A DNA stretch of 64,000 nucleotides from assembly GCA_022606425.2 (NCBI GenBank), contig JAHDVF020000231.1, forward strand, positions 62,001-126,000, given 5' to 3'. A model generated the notes under the pieces. That model was not told the DNA's origin and made no database searches. It was given only the letters and a program-made list of their open reading frames with translations. This document shows, piece by piece, positions 50,870-60,337 of this stretch (the stretch's first letter is position 1; each line of letters starts with the position of its first letter). The position numbers and the translations under genes were made by a program. Source of the DNA: Lepidostoma basale. Taxonomy: Eukaryota > Arthropoda > Insecta > Trichoptera > Lepidostomatidae.

Positions 50870-51345
50870 TCTGTTCTATATACGAGTATTATATAATATA
50901 CACAGCTATAAAGTCGAATTAGTTTCGAGATCCGGGATTCGGGGATTATATTCCCTACTCGCAGAATAGTGAGTTGTGTTGAATGCGACAAAAGAGGAAC
51001 ACGTAACAGTTTACGCACCTAAACATGAGCATATATAGCGTATGTACTTTGTGAATACATACACAAAAGAGTAATCCTCAGTAAATTCTTACCCTAAGTA
51101 CTTCGTGTCGGATTATTCAACGAGCTTTTTCTCTTTTTGTCGGTTGGCTTCAGAGCTCTGTTCATCGCGTAAAAGTTTATGTTTATATTTCGTTGAAACG
51201 TATTTATAAATTTATTTTTGCAAAATGTAAATATTCTAAAATAAAGCTGGTATTCTAACATATGAATAAGTTTTTTCCGCGTGATTGTACTTTCAAGGAT
51301 TAGTGCTTAAAAATAAAGAAATTCACAAAAAAAAACTTTTTTATG
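50870..51345. other. No recognisable gene
   Basis: AT-rich DNA with no element ends recognised. Confidence 0.4.
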
Positions 51346-51396
51346 TAGGTACTTTGTATTCAATTCGAACATTTATTAAAAAAATAAAATAAAAAT

Positions 51397-51448
51397 AAAA
51401 TATCAAACATGTTTCGGACTAACCAACCCTTCGTCAGTGATATTATAT
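51397..51448 (-). ncRNA. Hammerhead ribozyme, HF3 left arm
   Basis: The minus strand reads AATATCA, CTGACGA (51437-51431), stem II GGGTT..AGTCC, GAAAC (51415-51411), AT, GTT, TGATATT. Stem I is a perfect 7-bp AATATCA/TGATATT. Stem III is the self-complementary ACATGT. The cleavage triplet would be GTT, allowed by the NUH rule but usually slower than GUC. Confidence 0.8.
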
Positions 51449-51659
51449 AAAAATTATAACTAAGAAAAATAAAAATAAAATAATAATAATAATAAAATAC
51501 ATACTTATTTGTAATATTACATCAAACCTTTTTTTGTACAAATTATAAACAATAAAAACTCATTAAAAAAATATACTTAAATGTTATAAAATTGTATAGT
51601 TCTTATTGGGTTCCCAATTAGAACTAATTATTATTTTAAATATATTCATAATATTTTTT

Positions 51660-51805
51660 ATAAGGATTAATTGTATCTCAATAGAGACGAAGATGTAAAT
51701 TGTTTTCTGGGAACAGAATATGGTGGCCGAGGCGCTTACAGGACTTATGACCTGTCATTGGTTGGGTTGAGCGATCGTTATATGTTTAACAACATTCCCC
51801 ATATT
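51660..51805 (+). mobile_element. MITE-T fragment inside HF3
   Basis: AAGGATTAATTGTATCTC, AGAATATGGTGGCCGAGG, GACTTATGACCTGTCATTGG, ending AACATTCCCCAT. The right half is absent. Confidence 0.72.
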
Positions 51806-51911
51806 TATAATATTTGTTATAACAAAAGCATAAAGTTCCAAAATAAATCATAATAACATCTGTCAAAACTGATCATATGTGTAAACAATTTTATAATATT
51901 TTAAATATTTA

Positions 51912-51963
51912 TATAATATCACTGATGAAGGGCTGTTTAGTCCGAAACATGTTTGATATTTAA
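51912..51963 (+). ncRNA. Hammerhead ribozyme, HF3 right arm
   Basis: AATATCA (51915-51921), CTGATGA (51922-51928), stem II GGGCT..AGTCC with one G.U, GAAAC (51944-51948), AT, GTT (51951-51953), TGATATT (51954-51960). Same 7-bp stem I as the left arm. All catalytic positions are present. Confidence 0.82.
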
Positions 51964-52164
51964 TTTTTTTGTTTTTAATAAATGTGAGTGCTGATTACAA
52001 CGTATATAAAAAAATAAACATTAAACATCTACAACAAAATGTTATGACAAACATAGAAGAAATGTTTTAAATGTGTCGACATCAAAATTCTCTTTTAACT
52101 TGCATGTCATATTTTTATCAAAATAAAAACTAAACTAATTAATTAAATAAACTAAACTAATTAA

Positions 52165-52435
52165 TTACATAACCATTACGCCATTTTGTGTGCAGAGGGG
52201 ATGGACCGTCAAACTTCTCTGTCCTGACATACCTTTCTAGATTCCTCTACATTACATCGTAACATGAAAGCTCGTCGATTTTTGACCGCTGTGACCGCTT
52301 TAAGTATCTGATTCATTTGGCATGCCATGCTTTCCTTGGTCTTCCACGACTTCTCTTTCTACTCACACTGCTTGTATACAACATTTTAACCATTCTTCTT
52401 TCGTCCATTCGTTCCATATGTCCGAACTAATATAA
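52165..52435 (-). pseudogene. RTE-A LINE, UCC-type, decayed 3' part
   Basis: The minus strand retains FGHMERMDERRMVKMLY, SGRPRKAWHAK and the MTRC region in broken frames, ending at an altered ATGGCGTAATGG. Confidence 0.72.
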
Positions 52436-52439
52436 CTGA

Positions 52440-52849
52440 ATTGATTTATCACTAAATGGGAGATGTAGAATAGGAAATATAACTTTGGATCAAGAACCAA
52501 GCATCTTGACTGATTTTAGAATCAATTTCAAGTTTTACGAATATTTTGAAAACTTTGAAACAAAAATATAACTAAATAATCTATTTTCTTTAAACGAGTA
52601 CAATAAATCGACATTGATATAATAAAATATAATCAAAATACTTATCATCCGAGATAAAATTCACTATTCCACAGAACTAGGTCAAGTATTGGTCTATTTA
52701 GTTTAACTTTAATATTAGTTTAGAGGACAGCAAAACACAGCATCATAAAACTCAGTCATGTGAATATGAGAGATATTTTTAAAAAGGAATGATGCATTTT
52801 TACATAGTTATGGACCCTACATATTTAATATCATTTAACCTACATTTTT
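52440..52849. other. No recognisable gene
   Basis: AT-rich DNA without motifs. Confidence 0.4.
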
Positions 52850-52925
52850 ACGACGACAGTGACGATTGCCACACCGAAGGTCTCTGATTTGATACCCGGT
52901 GATAACAGTGTGAAATAACAATTTT
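52850..52925 (+). repeat. SINE-1 tRNA-head remnant
   Basis: GATTGCCACACCGAAGGTCTC, GATTTGATACCCGGTGATAAC, AGTGTGA matches the T-arm region of SINE-1 in plus orientation. The B box is mutated (GATTTGATACC). Confidence 0.5.
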
Positions 52926-52969
52926 GTTCCATAATTAAATTGATTTTAAATTACCGTAAAACTTTATAA

Positions 52970-53515
52970 CTAACTAACTAACTAACTAACCATCACGCCA
53001 TTTCCCCGGAGGGGTAGGCAGAGAGGATGGATCGCCATAATGGCCTGTCCTGGCATACCTCTCGGGCCTACTCTACATTCATACATCGTACCATGCACGC
53101 ACGTCGATTATTCCAACTTCGAATGTGGCCACCTTTTAGTAATTGATTAATTTGGTCTTGAAATGTTTTTCTCGATCGTCCTAGGCTTCTTTTCCCACTC
53201 ACGCTGCTTGTGTACAACTTTTAAACCATTCTACTCTCATCCATTCGTTCCATATGTTCAAACCATCTCAGGGATCCTTTTTTAATTTTATCCATGATGC
53301 AGTCATCTGCCGTACATTTCTTTCTTATTTCATCGTTCGGTATTCTATCATACAACGTTTTCCCGCACATTCTGCTTAGTGATCTCATTTCTACGGCGTT
53401 TATCCTGCTTTCATCCTTCTTTTGCCAGCTCCAAGCTTCACTTCCATACATGAGGGTTGGCACTAGAACTCCATTGTGTACTGCCATCTTTGCTTCTGTG
53501 GATATATTTCTATGA
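52970..53515 (-). pseudogene. RTE-A LINE, UCC-loop subfamily
   Basis: An 89-codon minus-strand frame (53487-53221) reads MAVHNGVLVPTLMYGSEAWSWQKKDESRINAVEMRSLSRMCGKTLYDRIPNDEIR, GSLRWFEHMERMDESRMV. The rest is broken by stops (V.KEA.DDREK, WYDV.M). It ends CCCCTCCGGGG, AATGGCGTGATGG, (TTAG)5. The FGHM histidine region is FEHM. Confidence 0.87.
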
Positions 53516-53639
53516 CTATTTTATATACATACATAATGGCAATGACTGTGTTATATACGTCATAATGACACAAAAAAATGCCAACAAACTGAGAGTCACA
53601 TAAAGAACCGTGTTGGGTATCAGCTTGCGGAAACCTTGT

Positions 53640-53848
53640 CCAATAAGCCCTCAGCATTCCCACAAAATCAAGAAGAAGAGATCGCCCAATGGCAACATGG
53701 TGGGCCAACATGGAAAAGGAGCTCCAACGCGAGAACCTGACAGTGGAAATGAGTCAAAATAGGAAAGTTTGGCGTTTTCGTACGAGGAGGGCCAACCCCA
53801 GATGATGGGAAATGGCAAAGAGAAAGAAAAAGATCATCATCATCATCA
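53640..53848 (+). pseudogene. LINE 3'-end remnant with (ATC)n tail
   Basis: A frame reads ATWWANMEKELQRENLTVEMSQNRKVWRFRTRRANPR, then a stop and WEMAKRK. The pattern L....NL....A.NR..WR...RRADP is a LINE C-terminus like LINE-G. It ends ATCATCATCATCATCAAC (53835-53850). Confidence 0.65.
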
Positions 53849-54395
53849 ACCCTTCTGTGTTTCTTTCTTTTCTGGAAAAGAAACATGTGTTATAGCATCT
53901 GACTGTATCGGGGGCGCAGACAACGAAAGGGATGCGAAAAACAAGAAGAAGAATCACAAAATCAGAAAGCGACGATCCATAATCCATTTAACAGGGCAAA
54001 GAAAACATGGCCCGCAAACACAGCTAGTTGATTTACCTCCGGCATTTGTGTATTTTATTTACTGAATCGTTCCACGGAGCTCTCCAGCAGCGGGGCAAAT
54101 ACACGTAAAACGATTACTTCAATGTAATTATCCAGGAACCTTCTCCTGCTTAATACAGTTTATTTTATTCGCTTGGCTGTTGTGCTAGTTGCCCAAAAAA
54201 CCACGCAATTCAACTAGTACGCTACGCTACGCTGCTTGGGTATAAGCCTGGTATTAATCGCAGGTGTCTCCTGTCCTGACAAGCAGTTATTTGACACGCT
54301 AGTTTATGCCAACAATTTGTCCTTTCGTTCTTTCCAAACTATACATCAATGGCTTACGAAATATTTATCAAAATTTGAAACTCACAAAAGTATTT
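53849..54395. other. No recognisable gene
   Basis: A 98-codon plus frame (53769-54065) starts inside the LINE tail, its His run being the ATC tail read in frame, so I do not treat it as a gene. TACGCTACGCTACGCTGC at 54220 is a small tandem of ACGCT. Confidence 0.45.
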
Positions 54396-54399
54396 TTAC

Positions 54400-54818
54400 A
54401 AGGATTAATTGTATCTCAATAGAGACAAAGATGTAAATTGTTTTCTGGGAACAGAATATGGTGGCATAAAAATTGGAGAGACATCTCCAGGCGTAATGTA
54501 GTACTGTATGATTTGCAGAGCCTTTCATAGTGCATAAATAAAGATTTCTGCTTAATTCTTCCCAATCTTAATAGATGACGCTAGTGTAGAAACTAAAAAA
54601 TGTGGAGATAGGTGCAGCATTCTAACATATATACAACTTCCAAAAATTTGTCAGACGTGGTGGTCGTAAGAAGGGCAGAATGGAATGTTGTTGAACATAA
54701 AGCGATTGCTCAACTCAACCAATGACAGGTCATAAGTCCTGTAAGCGCCTCGGCCACCATATTCTGTTCCCAGAAAACCATTCACCTCTTCTTTTCAATT
54801 GAGATACAATTAATCCTT
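54400..54818 (-). mobile_element. MITE-T, complete copy
   Basis: The 419-bp element starts AAGGATTAATTGTATCTC and ends in the complement. Terminal inverted repeats extend about 70 bp each, through TTGTTTTCTGGGAACAGAATATGGTGGC and its partner. The body contains ATAAAGATTTCTGCTTAATTC and TAGATGACGCTAGTG. No transposase. The flanks (TTTTAC and ATAAAA) give no clear duplication, so the superfamily is open. Confidence 0.85.
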
Positions 54819-54994
54819 ATAAAAAAAATATTTATCCGCAATGGGTAAAATCCAGTATTCGTCTACAAGAATTCGTATACATTCAAAATGTTTTCACAAA
54901 AGTTTCATACTAATCTATTAAGTATGAAACACATGGTGTTATTCAAATTTTTATCGTCTCGGAATATCTCATATTATATAAAAGGAAGTATAAC

Positions 54995-55048
54995 TAATTT
55001 ACCATCACGCCATCTCTCGGAAGGAGTAGGCAGAAATAATTGAATGCT
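54995..55048 (-). pseudogene. RTE-A LINE tail, inverted
   Basis: A ~50 bp minus-strand RTE-A 3' end (TACCATCACGCCATCTCTCGG on the plus strand) lies head-on to the plus-strand copy starting at 55050. Confidence 0.7.
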
Positions 55049-55049
55049 T

Positions 55050-55427
55050 AATACTGTAATGATGAAAATATAAGAAGTGAATGCGGTGCGAATGATGGTG
55101 TTACAAACAAAATAATGAAAGGATCTTTAAGATGGTTTGGACATATGGAAAGAATGAATGAAGAAAGAATGGTAAAAAATATATATGTTAACGATGTAAA
55201 TGGAACCAGAAATAGAGAAAGACCGAGGAAAACGTGGCACGATCAAATACATCAAATATTGAATGTCGGCCACGTGAGGAGTCAGAGGAATCGACGCGCG
55301 TGCATGACACGATGTGTGAATGTTGAGGAAGCGAAAGAAATATGTCAGGGAAGAAAAGCGTGGCAGTCCATTATTTCTGCCTACCCCTTCGGGGAGACGG
55401 CGTGATGGTTAGTTAGTTTTAGTAAAT
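55050..55427 (+). pseudogene. RTE-A LINE, (TTAG) subfamily, open C-terminus
   Basis: DENIRSECGANDGVTNKIMKGSLRWFGHMERMNEERMV, VNDVNGTRNRERPRKTWHDQIHQILNVGHV, to YPFGETA, hairpin CCCCTTCGGGG and GGCGTGATGGTTAGTTAG. Open from 55050 to the stop at 55405. Only the last ~115 codons are present. Very close to 47346. Confidence 0.88.
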
Positions 55428-55429
55428 TA

Positions 55430-56135
55430 TTAAATAGGTGATATTCTATCTCCTTCTGTATAATTTATATCCCTGGGTCTTAATAAGTTTCGGTACAATT
55501 AAATAGTTATGCCAGAATAAATATGAACGTCTCCTTCATCTGGTTGCAACTTATTTTAAGACAAGAATGTACACTTTGATATATTTGAAGATTCCATAAA
55601 GCAATGGAGATGAAAGATGAAAGCTTGGGCTTATTCTAATGATCTTAAACGTGCGTCGTCTCATTTCACATCGCTACTCTGCGGAATCCTTAAATAAATT
55701 GTCATAAACCGATGATTTCTTACGCACTTCAACGGTCTTCCTATTCTCAATAGAGAAATTTCCACAGTACACGTATAAAAATAAAATGTGAAATACATTT
55801 ATGGATTGAATATCCATACGAGAACAAAAATATGATGTAAGCTTTTTTAAATAGCTTTTAAGCTGTAAAAACTGTTTGAAGTGTTTCGCTTTATGGTGGT
55901 ATAATCAATATACTATTTGGTTAATGCCTTTATAAGTCTAAATTTATCGGAACACGTAAACAAATTTACTCTTTAATTTGCTTACAAAGAAATGTGTTTA
56001 TAAATATACAGTGTATTTATATATTGTTTTCTTTATCAAATACTTTTTGTTTGAAGATATCAAAATGATTACTAAATCTACCGACAAACATTTTTTAAAA
56101 AGTTTGAATATCGTTATGTTTCTATGTTATTTACT
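55430..56135. other. No recognisable gene
   Basis: AT-rich DNA with no open frame of note and no element ends recognised. Confidence 0.4.
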
Positions 56136-56139
56136 ATGG

Positions 56140-56362
56140 AGTAGGCAGAGAAGATGAAAGAATTCTGGAAAGACCACATCGAGAGGATGGATCCAGCGAG
56201 GATTCCCAAGATTGTGATGCACGAGACTCCAGAGAGCCGTCGACCACCTGGACGACCACCAAAGAGATGGAAAGAAAGCTGGTCGTCTTCGTCACAGTGG
56301 GAGATTTGATGTCTTGTATTAACAGATCGCAAGATCTACAATAAGTGGAAGAATTCGAAGAA
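56140..56362 (+). pseudogene. LINE-B C-terminal fragment
   Basis: MKEFWKDHIERMDPARIPKIVMHETPESRRPPGRPPKRWKESWSSSSQWEI, then a stop and a GAATTCGAAGAAG end. A short open piece without the VRN region. Confidence 0.78.
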
Positions 56363-56364
56363 GT

Positions 56365-56740
56365 TACAACTTTTATTATATAAGGTCCGACTATCGATAC
56401 TTTTACCGATGATCAATGAAAAAAACCACGCAAAAGCAAAAAAAATAATCATTTAATTGACTTATTTGTCAACATTAATACTTGGAAAAACATTTCCAAA
56501 AATAAAAAGCTTAAATAAAAACTTGATTAATGTATTTCAAACGAGAAATTGAAGACCCCCGAAATAAACTAGGGAACAACGAGCATTTGAATCGCAAAAT
56601 TCATAAAAAAAATATCTTTAAAAATAGTCATCAAACTTTTATTCCAACTTTGTTTGAAAGTGTTCTTTAATTATAATGGTTTCATTTAAATAATATTGCC
56701 TAATTCCTGCGCATAAATAAACAAATAGTTTAGTGTCACA
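56365..56740. other. No recognisable gene
   Basis: AT-rich DNA; nothing recognised. Confidence 0.4.
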
Positions 56741-56741
56741 A

Positions 56742-57152
56742 AATTCAGTAGGAATGAGATCTTTTAGACGAATACGAATATGTATACGAGTATGTTAAAT
56801 CTGTGTACGATAGAGTGTCAAATGCAACTATAAGAAGGGAATGCAATGCGAATGAAAGTGTTATGAACAAAATAATGTAAAGATTAATAAGCTGATTGAG
56901 ACTCATGTAAAGAATGGTAAATAATGTATAAGTAAACGACGTCACCGGAACTAGAAATATAGGAAAACAGTGAAATAATCAAATATCAAATGTCGGCCAC
57001 GTGAAGAGTCGGAGAAATCGACGTGGGTGGATGACATGACTAATGAATTTTGAGGAAACGAGATAAATAAGTCAAAAAATAACATTGTGGTGGTCCATTT
57101 ATTCTTCTTTCCGCTTCGGGGAGACCCGTGATGTTTAGTTAGTTAGTTATAT
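56742..57152 (+). pseudogene. RTE-A LINE, strongly decayed
   Basis: Recognisable pieces: EMRSFRRI, SVYDRVSNATIRRECNANESVMNKIM, NVGHVKSRRNRRG, then a decayed hairpin and CCCGTGATGTTTAGTTAGTTAG. Stops and deletions throughout, among the oldest copies here. Confidence 0.75.
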
Positions 57153-57154
57153 CA

Positions 57155-57610
57155 AAACAAATCAAATCAGTTTATTCCATCAATAGACATTACAAAATAA
57201 AATTTTAAGGCATCTATTGAGAACAGGTTAAATAATATTTATGTTAAGTATACTACCAGAAACGCATGAGAGATGGCTCGACATTAGGAAGACAGGATAC
57301 TCTCCAAAATTAAGAGTATTTGCCTTCTGAACGTACTTTCAATAATATGAAAGACGTCGATCTCCGAGGAGACCGAGTTCAGCAGATTAATTGCTTTTCT
57401 CACCGGTGTCACCAGAGGCAGGTTGGTTCTGGCGGCCGGTAGGTAAAACAATATACTCGTATACTGTCGCTGTCGGGACAAAAAGCTGAAAACCGTCCAG
57501 CACGGCTGAGTTCTCGAAATATCCCCTGAGTAATCTAAAGAAATGGGTTATGAGATGCCCATCTTTTTGAAGCTGCAGAGAGTTGACCCCAAGCTTTGGC
57601 AAAAGAAATG
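57155..57610 (-). pseudogene. LINE-C, C-terminal part
   Basis: Minus-strand frames 57602-57387 (PKLGVNSLQLQKDGHLITHFFRLLRGYFENSAVLDGFQLFVP) and 57481-57284 (SILFYLPAARTNLPLVTPVRKAINLLNSVSSEIDVFHI, ending LESILSS) overlap at a frameshift near 57450. The tail TGATTTGATTTGTTTTGAT lies at 57157-57175. It abuts the TTAG tail of the RTE-A copy. Confidence 0.85.
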
Positions 57611-57649
57611 CCGTGGGATAAAGCCATATTATATTGTTATAATACGTAG

Positions 57650-57905
57650 AAGGTCGGAAGTTACGGATGTCGTCGAAAAGATGCCTTAACTCAAATGGTC
57701 ATTTACGGGACATGTTGCCATATTGGTAGAAGATAGATGGAGTGGAGACCCCTTGAAGACAAAATAAACGTTAAACGTTAAATAGATGGTTTGATGACAT
57801 TCTAAAATTAGCTGGTGATTTAATGCAAAAGGCACAAGACTGGAATACGTGAAGAAGTATAGGGGAGGCCTATATCCAGCTGTAGACGCCAACGGCCGTG
57901 TAAGT
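57650..57905 (+). pseudogene. LINE-E 3'-end remnant
   Basis: LKWSFTGHVAILVEDRWS, then decayed DDILKLAGDLMQKAQDWNT and KYRGGLYPAVDANG. Matches the LKWQWAGHVAR and AQDR motifs of 43690. Confidence 0.68.
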
Positions 57906-58540
57906 TAGAAATTGTTATAATGATGTTTTCTATCGCATGCACTTAGAAAACAGATAAACTTTTTTTGTGTTATAATAGGTGGAAGATTCAGTATTCAAAA
58001 TTGAAAGAATTAACTATTCCAATAAGAAAATAAATACTTATCGGTTTCTCCGATTCACAGATAAGTAATTCCAACAGGAAACTTAAAAAGAAAACTTTAC
58101 CTACTACAGCTATCGCATTATGTAAATCTGTGAATTAATAAAAAAAGCTTTGAGTCTCAAGAACCGCAATGTAAGGGTATTCTCATTTAACTTGCACACT
58201 ATATTCAACCCATCAAAATAAATCTCGCTATCTCAACCTAAATAATTTTCTTTTTTCGCAATCGGCGATTACTTTGACGTAATTATACGCCTGGAAAGCT
58301 CTTTCAGGAAGGAAAATCGAAGCCTTATTCCACTAAGGATTGACCGCATGCCAAAGAAACACAAAGGAATAAAGAATATTGGTGTCAGTGTCAAATTAAA
58401 TAAAAGTTTTCGATGGCATATTTCGCTTTCAAAAAGTTTTGAGTTTGTTTTTCAATTCAGTGAATAAGAAATGTATATTTAAAGAAATTTACGTTATCTT
58501 AGCTAAAAATACAATTGAAAGAAAGGTTGTGATATTCTAA
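57906..58540. other. No recognisable gene
   Basis: AT-rich DNA; no motifs or repeats recognised. Confidence 0.4.
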
Positions 58541-58544
58541 CAGA

Positions 58545-58610
58545 CAACAATTGTTACACCGGGTGTTGCCAACATAGGTTGACGAAACAGCTGTCTCGAC
58601 AATTGAGTAG
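58545..58610 (+). ncRNA. Hammerhead remnant, HF1
   Basis: TTGTTACAC, a destroyed core CGGGTGT, TGCCAACATAGGTTGAC, GAAACAGCTGTC, TCGACAA. GAAAC, stem III and the TTG/CAA outer stem I are kept but CTGATGA is lost. Certainly inactive. Confidence 0.6.
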
Positions 58611-58659
58611 AAAGTATTTAATACAAATCAAAAAGTCGGTCTTCTAGGAGTCTGTCTTC

Positions 58660-59238
58660 TCTATACATCGAACCATGCACGCACGTCGATTAATCCGACT
58701 TCGAATGTGACCGCCTTTTAGTAATTGATTAATTTGGTCATGCCATGTTTTACTCGGTCGTCCTCGGATTCTTTTTCCACTCACGCCGCTTGTGTACAAC
58801 TTTTTGACCATTCTAATCTCATCCATTCGTTCCATATGTCCAAACCATCTCAAGGATCCTTTTTTAATTTTATCCATGATGCAGTCATCTGCCTCACATT
58901 TCTTTCTTACTTCATCGTTCGGTATTCTATCTTACAACGTTTTTCCGCACATTCTTCTTAGTGATCTCATTTCTACGGCGTTTATCCTGCTTTCATCCTT
59001 CTTTTGCCAGCTCCAAGTTTCACTTCCATACATGAGGGTTGGCACTAGAACTCCATTGTGTACTGCCATCTTTGCTTCTGTGGATATATTTCTATTCGCA
59101 GTAATGACTATGAGTGCGCCATTTATTTTATTCCCAACACCAACCCTCCTTTCGATGTCTTTCTCCATTTTTCCGTCTCTTGTAAACATGCTTCCCAGAT
59201 ACGTAAATTCAGTTACTTGCTCCAAAATCAACATATAT
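58660..59238 (-). pseudogene. RTE-A LINE, UCC-loop subfamily, one nonsense codon
   Basis: Minus-strand frame 59246-58932 (LEQVTEFTYLGSMFTRDGKMEKDIERRVGVGNKINGAL, LMYGSETWSWQKKDESRINAV, RRMCGKTL) ends at a single TAA. The same frame continues DRIPNDEVRKKCEADDCIMDKIKKGSLRWFGHMERMDEIRMV, RPSKTWHDQINQLLKGGHIRSRINRRACMVRC to 58665. The natural C-terminus is missing. Confidence 0.9.
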
Positions 59239-59425
59239 GTATACAACTTCTAAAAATTTGTCAGACATAGTGGTCATAAGAAAGGTGGAATGGGGAATGT
59301 TGTATTACATAAAGCGTGCGCTTAACCCAACCAATGACAGGTCATAAGTCCTGTAAACACCTCGATTACCATATTCTGTTTCCAATTTGCATCTTCGTCT
59401 CTATTGAGATACATTTAATCCTTGA
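59228..59425 (-). mobile_element. MITE-T, partial copy
   Basis: From TATATGTATACAACTTCTAAAAATTTGTCA through ATAAAGCGTGCGCTTAACCC and GACAGGTCATAAGTCC to CGTCTCTATTGAGATACATTTAATCCTT. The left half is missing; it abuts the RTE-A 5' truncation point. Confidence 0.75.
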
Positions 59426-59579
59426 ATTGATAACCCGCAATGGGTAAATAAAATCCAGTATCCGTCTACAAGTATTTGTATACATTCAAAATGTTGTATA
59501 AATTAAGATTGAAATTTAAAACTTTTTGCGTATTTTGTAAGCATTTCATTTTTTTTTTGCGTATTTTGTAAGCATTTCT

Positions 59580-60003
59580 GGACAATGACAGCGAAATCTG
59601 CAGAGCGACTGGATACTTTTGAGAGAAGGGTGCTGCGCAGAATTCTGGGGCCTGTGAATGACGGTGAAGGCTGGAGAGTGCGGCATAATGACGAGCTGTA
59701 CAATATTTACAAAGCTCCCAGTCTCTCCACACAGGTCAGACTGAATAGACTGAGATGGGCTGGTCACGTGCAGAGGATGCCGTCATCGCAAACCCCAAAA
59801 AGATTGCTGGAGTGGCACCCAGGTGGTAGAAGACCAATTGGACGACCAAGGCTGCGATGCGAGGATGAAGTTGGGAGAGATGGAGCAAGATTGTTAAGAG
59901 TGTCAGATTGGAGGGTCGAAGCGGAGGACAGGAGGAGTTGGAGGCGAAGAATACTGGAGGCTCGATATGGGCTGTAGGGCCATCGAAGAAGAAGAAGAAG
60001 AAG
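59580..60003 (+). CDS. LINE-G reverse transcriptase C-terminus, intact insertion
   Basis: A 130-codon frame (59585-59977) encodes MTAKSAERLDTFERRVLRRILGPV, HNDELYNIYKAPSLSTQVRLNRLRWAGHVQRM, RRPIGRPRLRCEDEV, SWRRRILEARYGL and the natural stop. A (GAA)n tail follows (59987-60003). The insert is flanked by TTGTAAGCATTTCT at 59566-59579 and 60004-60017, a 14-bp target duplication. Fully open and GC-richer than its surroundings, it looks recent. 5'-truncated, no catalytic core. Confidence 0.92.
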
Positions 60004-60337
60004 TTGTAAGCATTTCTTCTCTCTTCTTACATCATCGAAACGTATTCGTATTACGGTGGCAGAACCTGTGATTTCGTTTTCGGGGCACGCAACCATATTT
60101 GGAAACGGTTATAACTAATGTATTATTGATTCATTCGCTCTATTTTACGGGTCAAGCGGTATACGCACTGAAAATAATAACAGCACACTTAAAATATTCC
60201 GCCACTTATAATACAATCGTAGTATTATATTGTAGTTTGGATAGGAAAATATCCAAAGCCGCTTACTGCATGACATACATATGATATAGGATATAAAAGA
60301 AAATAATATAATCTAATAATATAGATCTAATAATATA

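Larger units (their letters stand above)
51350..52060. mobile_element. HF3 fold-back element with two intact hammerheads, hosting MITE-T
   Basis: Left arm 51350-51450 and right arm 51880-52060 are inverted (AATATCAAACATGTTTCGGAC.. and partner; outer TGTTATGACAAACATAGAAGAA). Both arms keep all hammerhead core residues and identical 7-bp stem I. Between them lie AT-rich spacer and a MITE-T fragment (51660-51805). No coding sequence. The strongest example of paired, opposite-strand ribozymes in this window. Confidence 0.82.

Noticed and set aside
53769..54065. 98-codon frame with a His run, as a real gene
   Set aside because: The His residues come from the ATC tail of a LINE, and the frame starts inside that LINE remnant. 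No other motif supports it.
54400..54818. A hammerhead inside MITE-T
   Set aside because: No CTGANGA and GAAAC pair with workable spacing was found on either strand. The inverted ends fit a DNA transposon instead.
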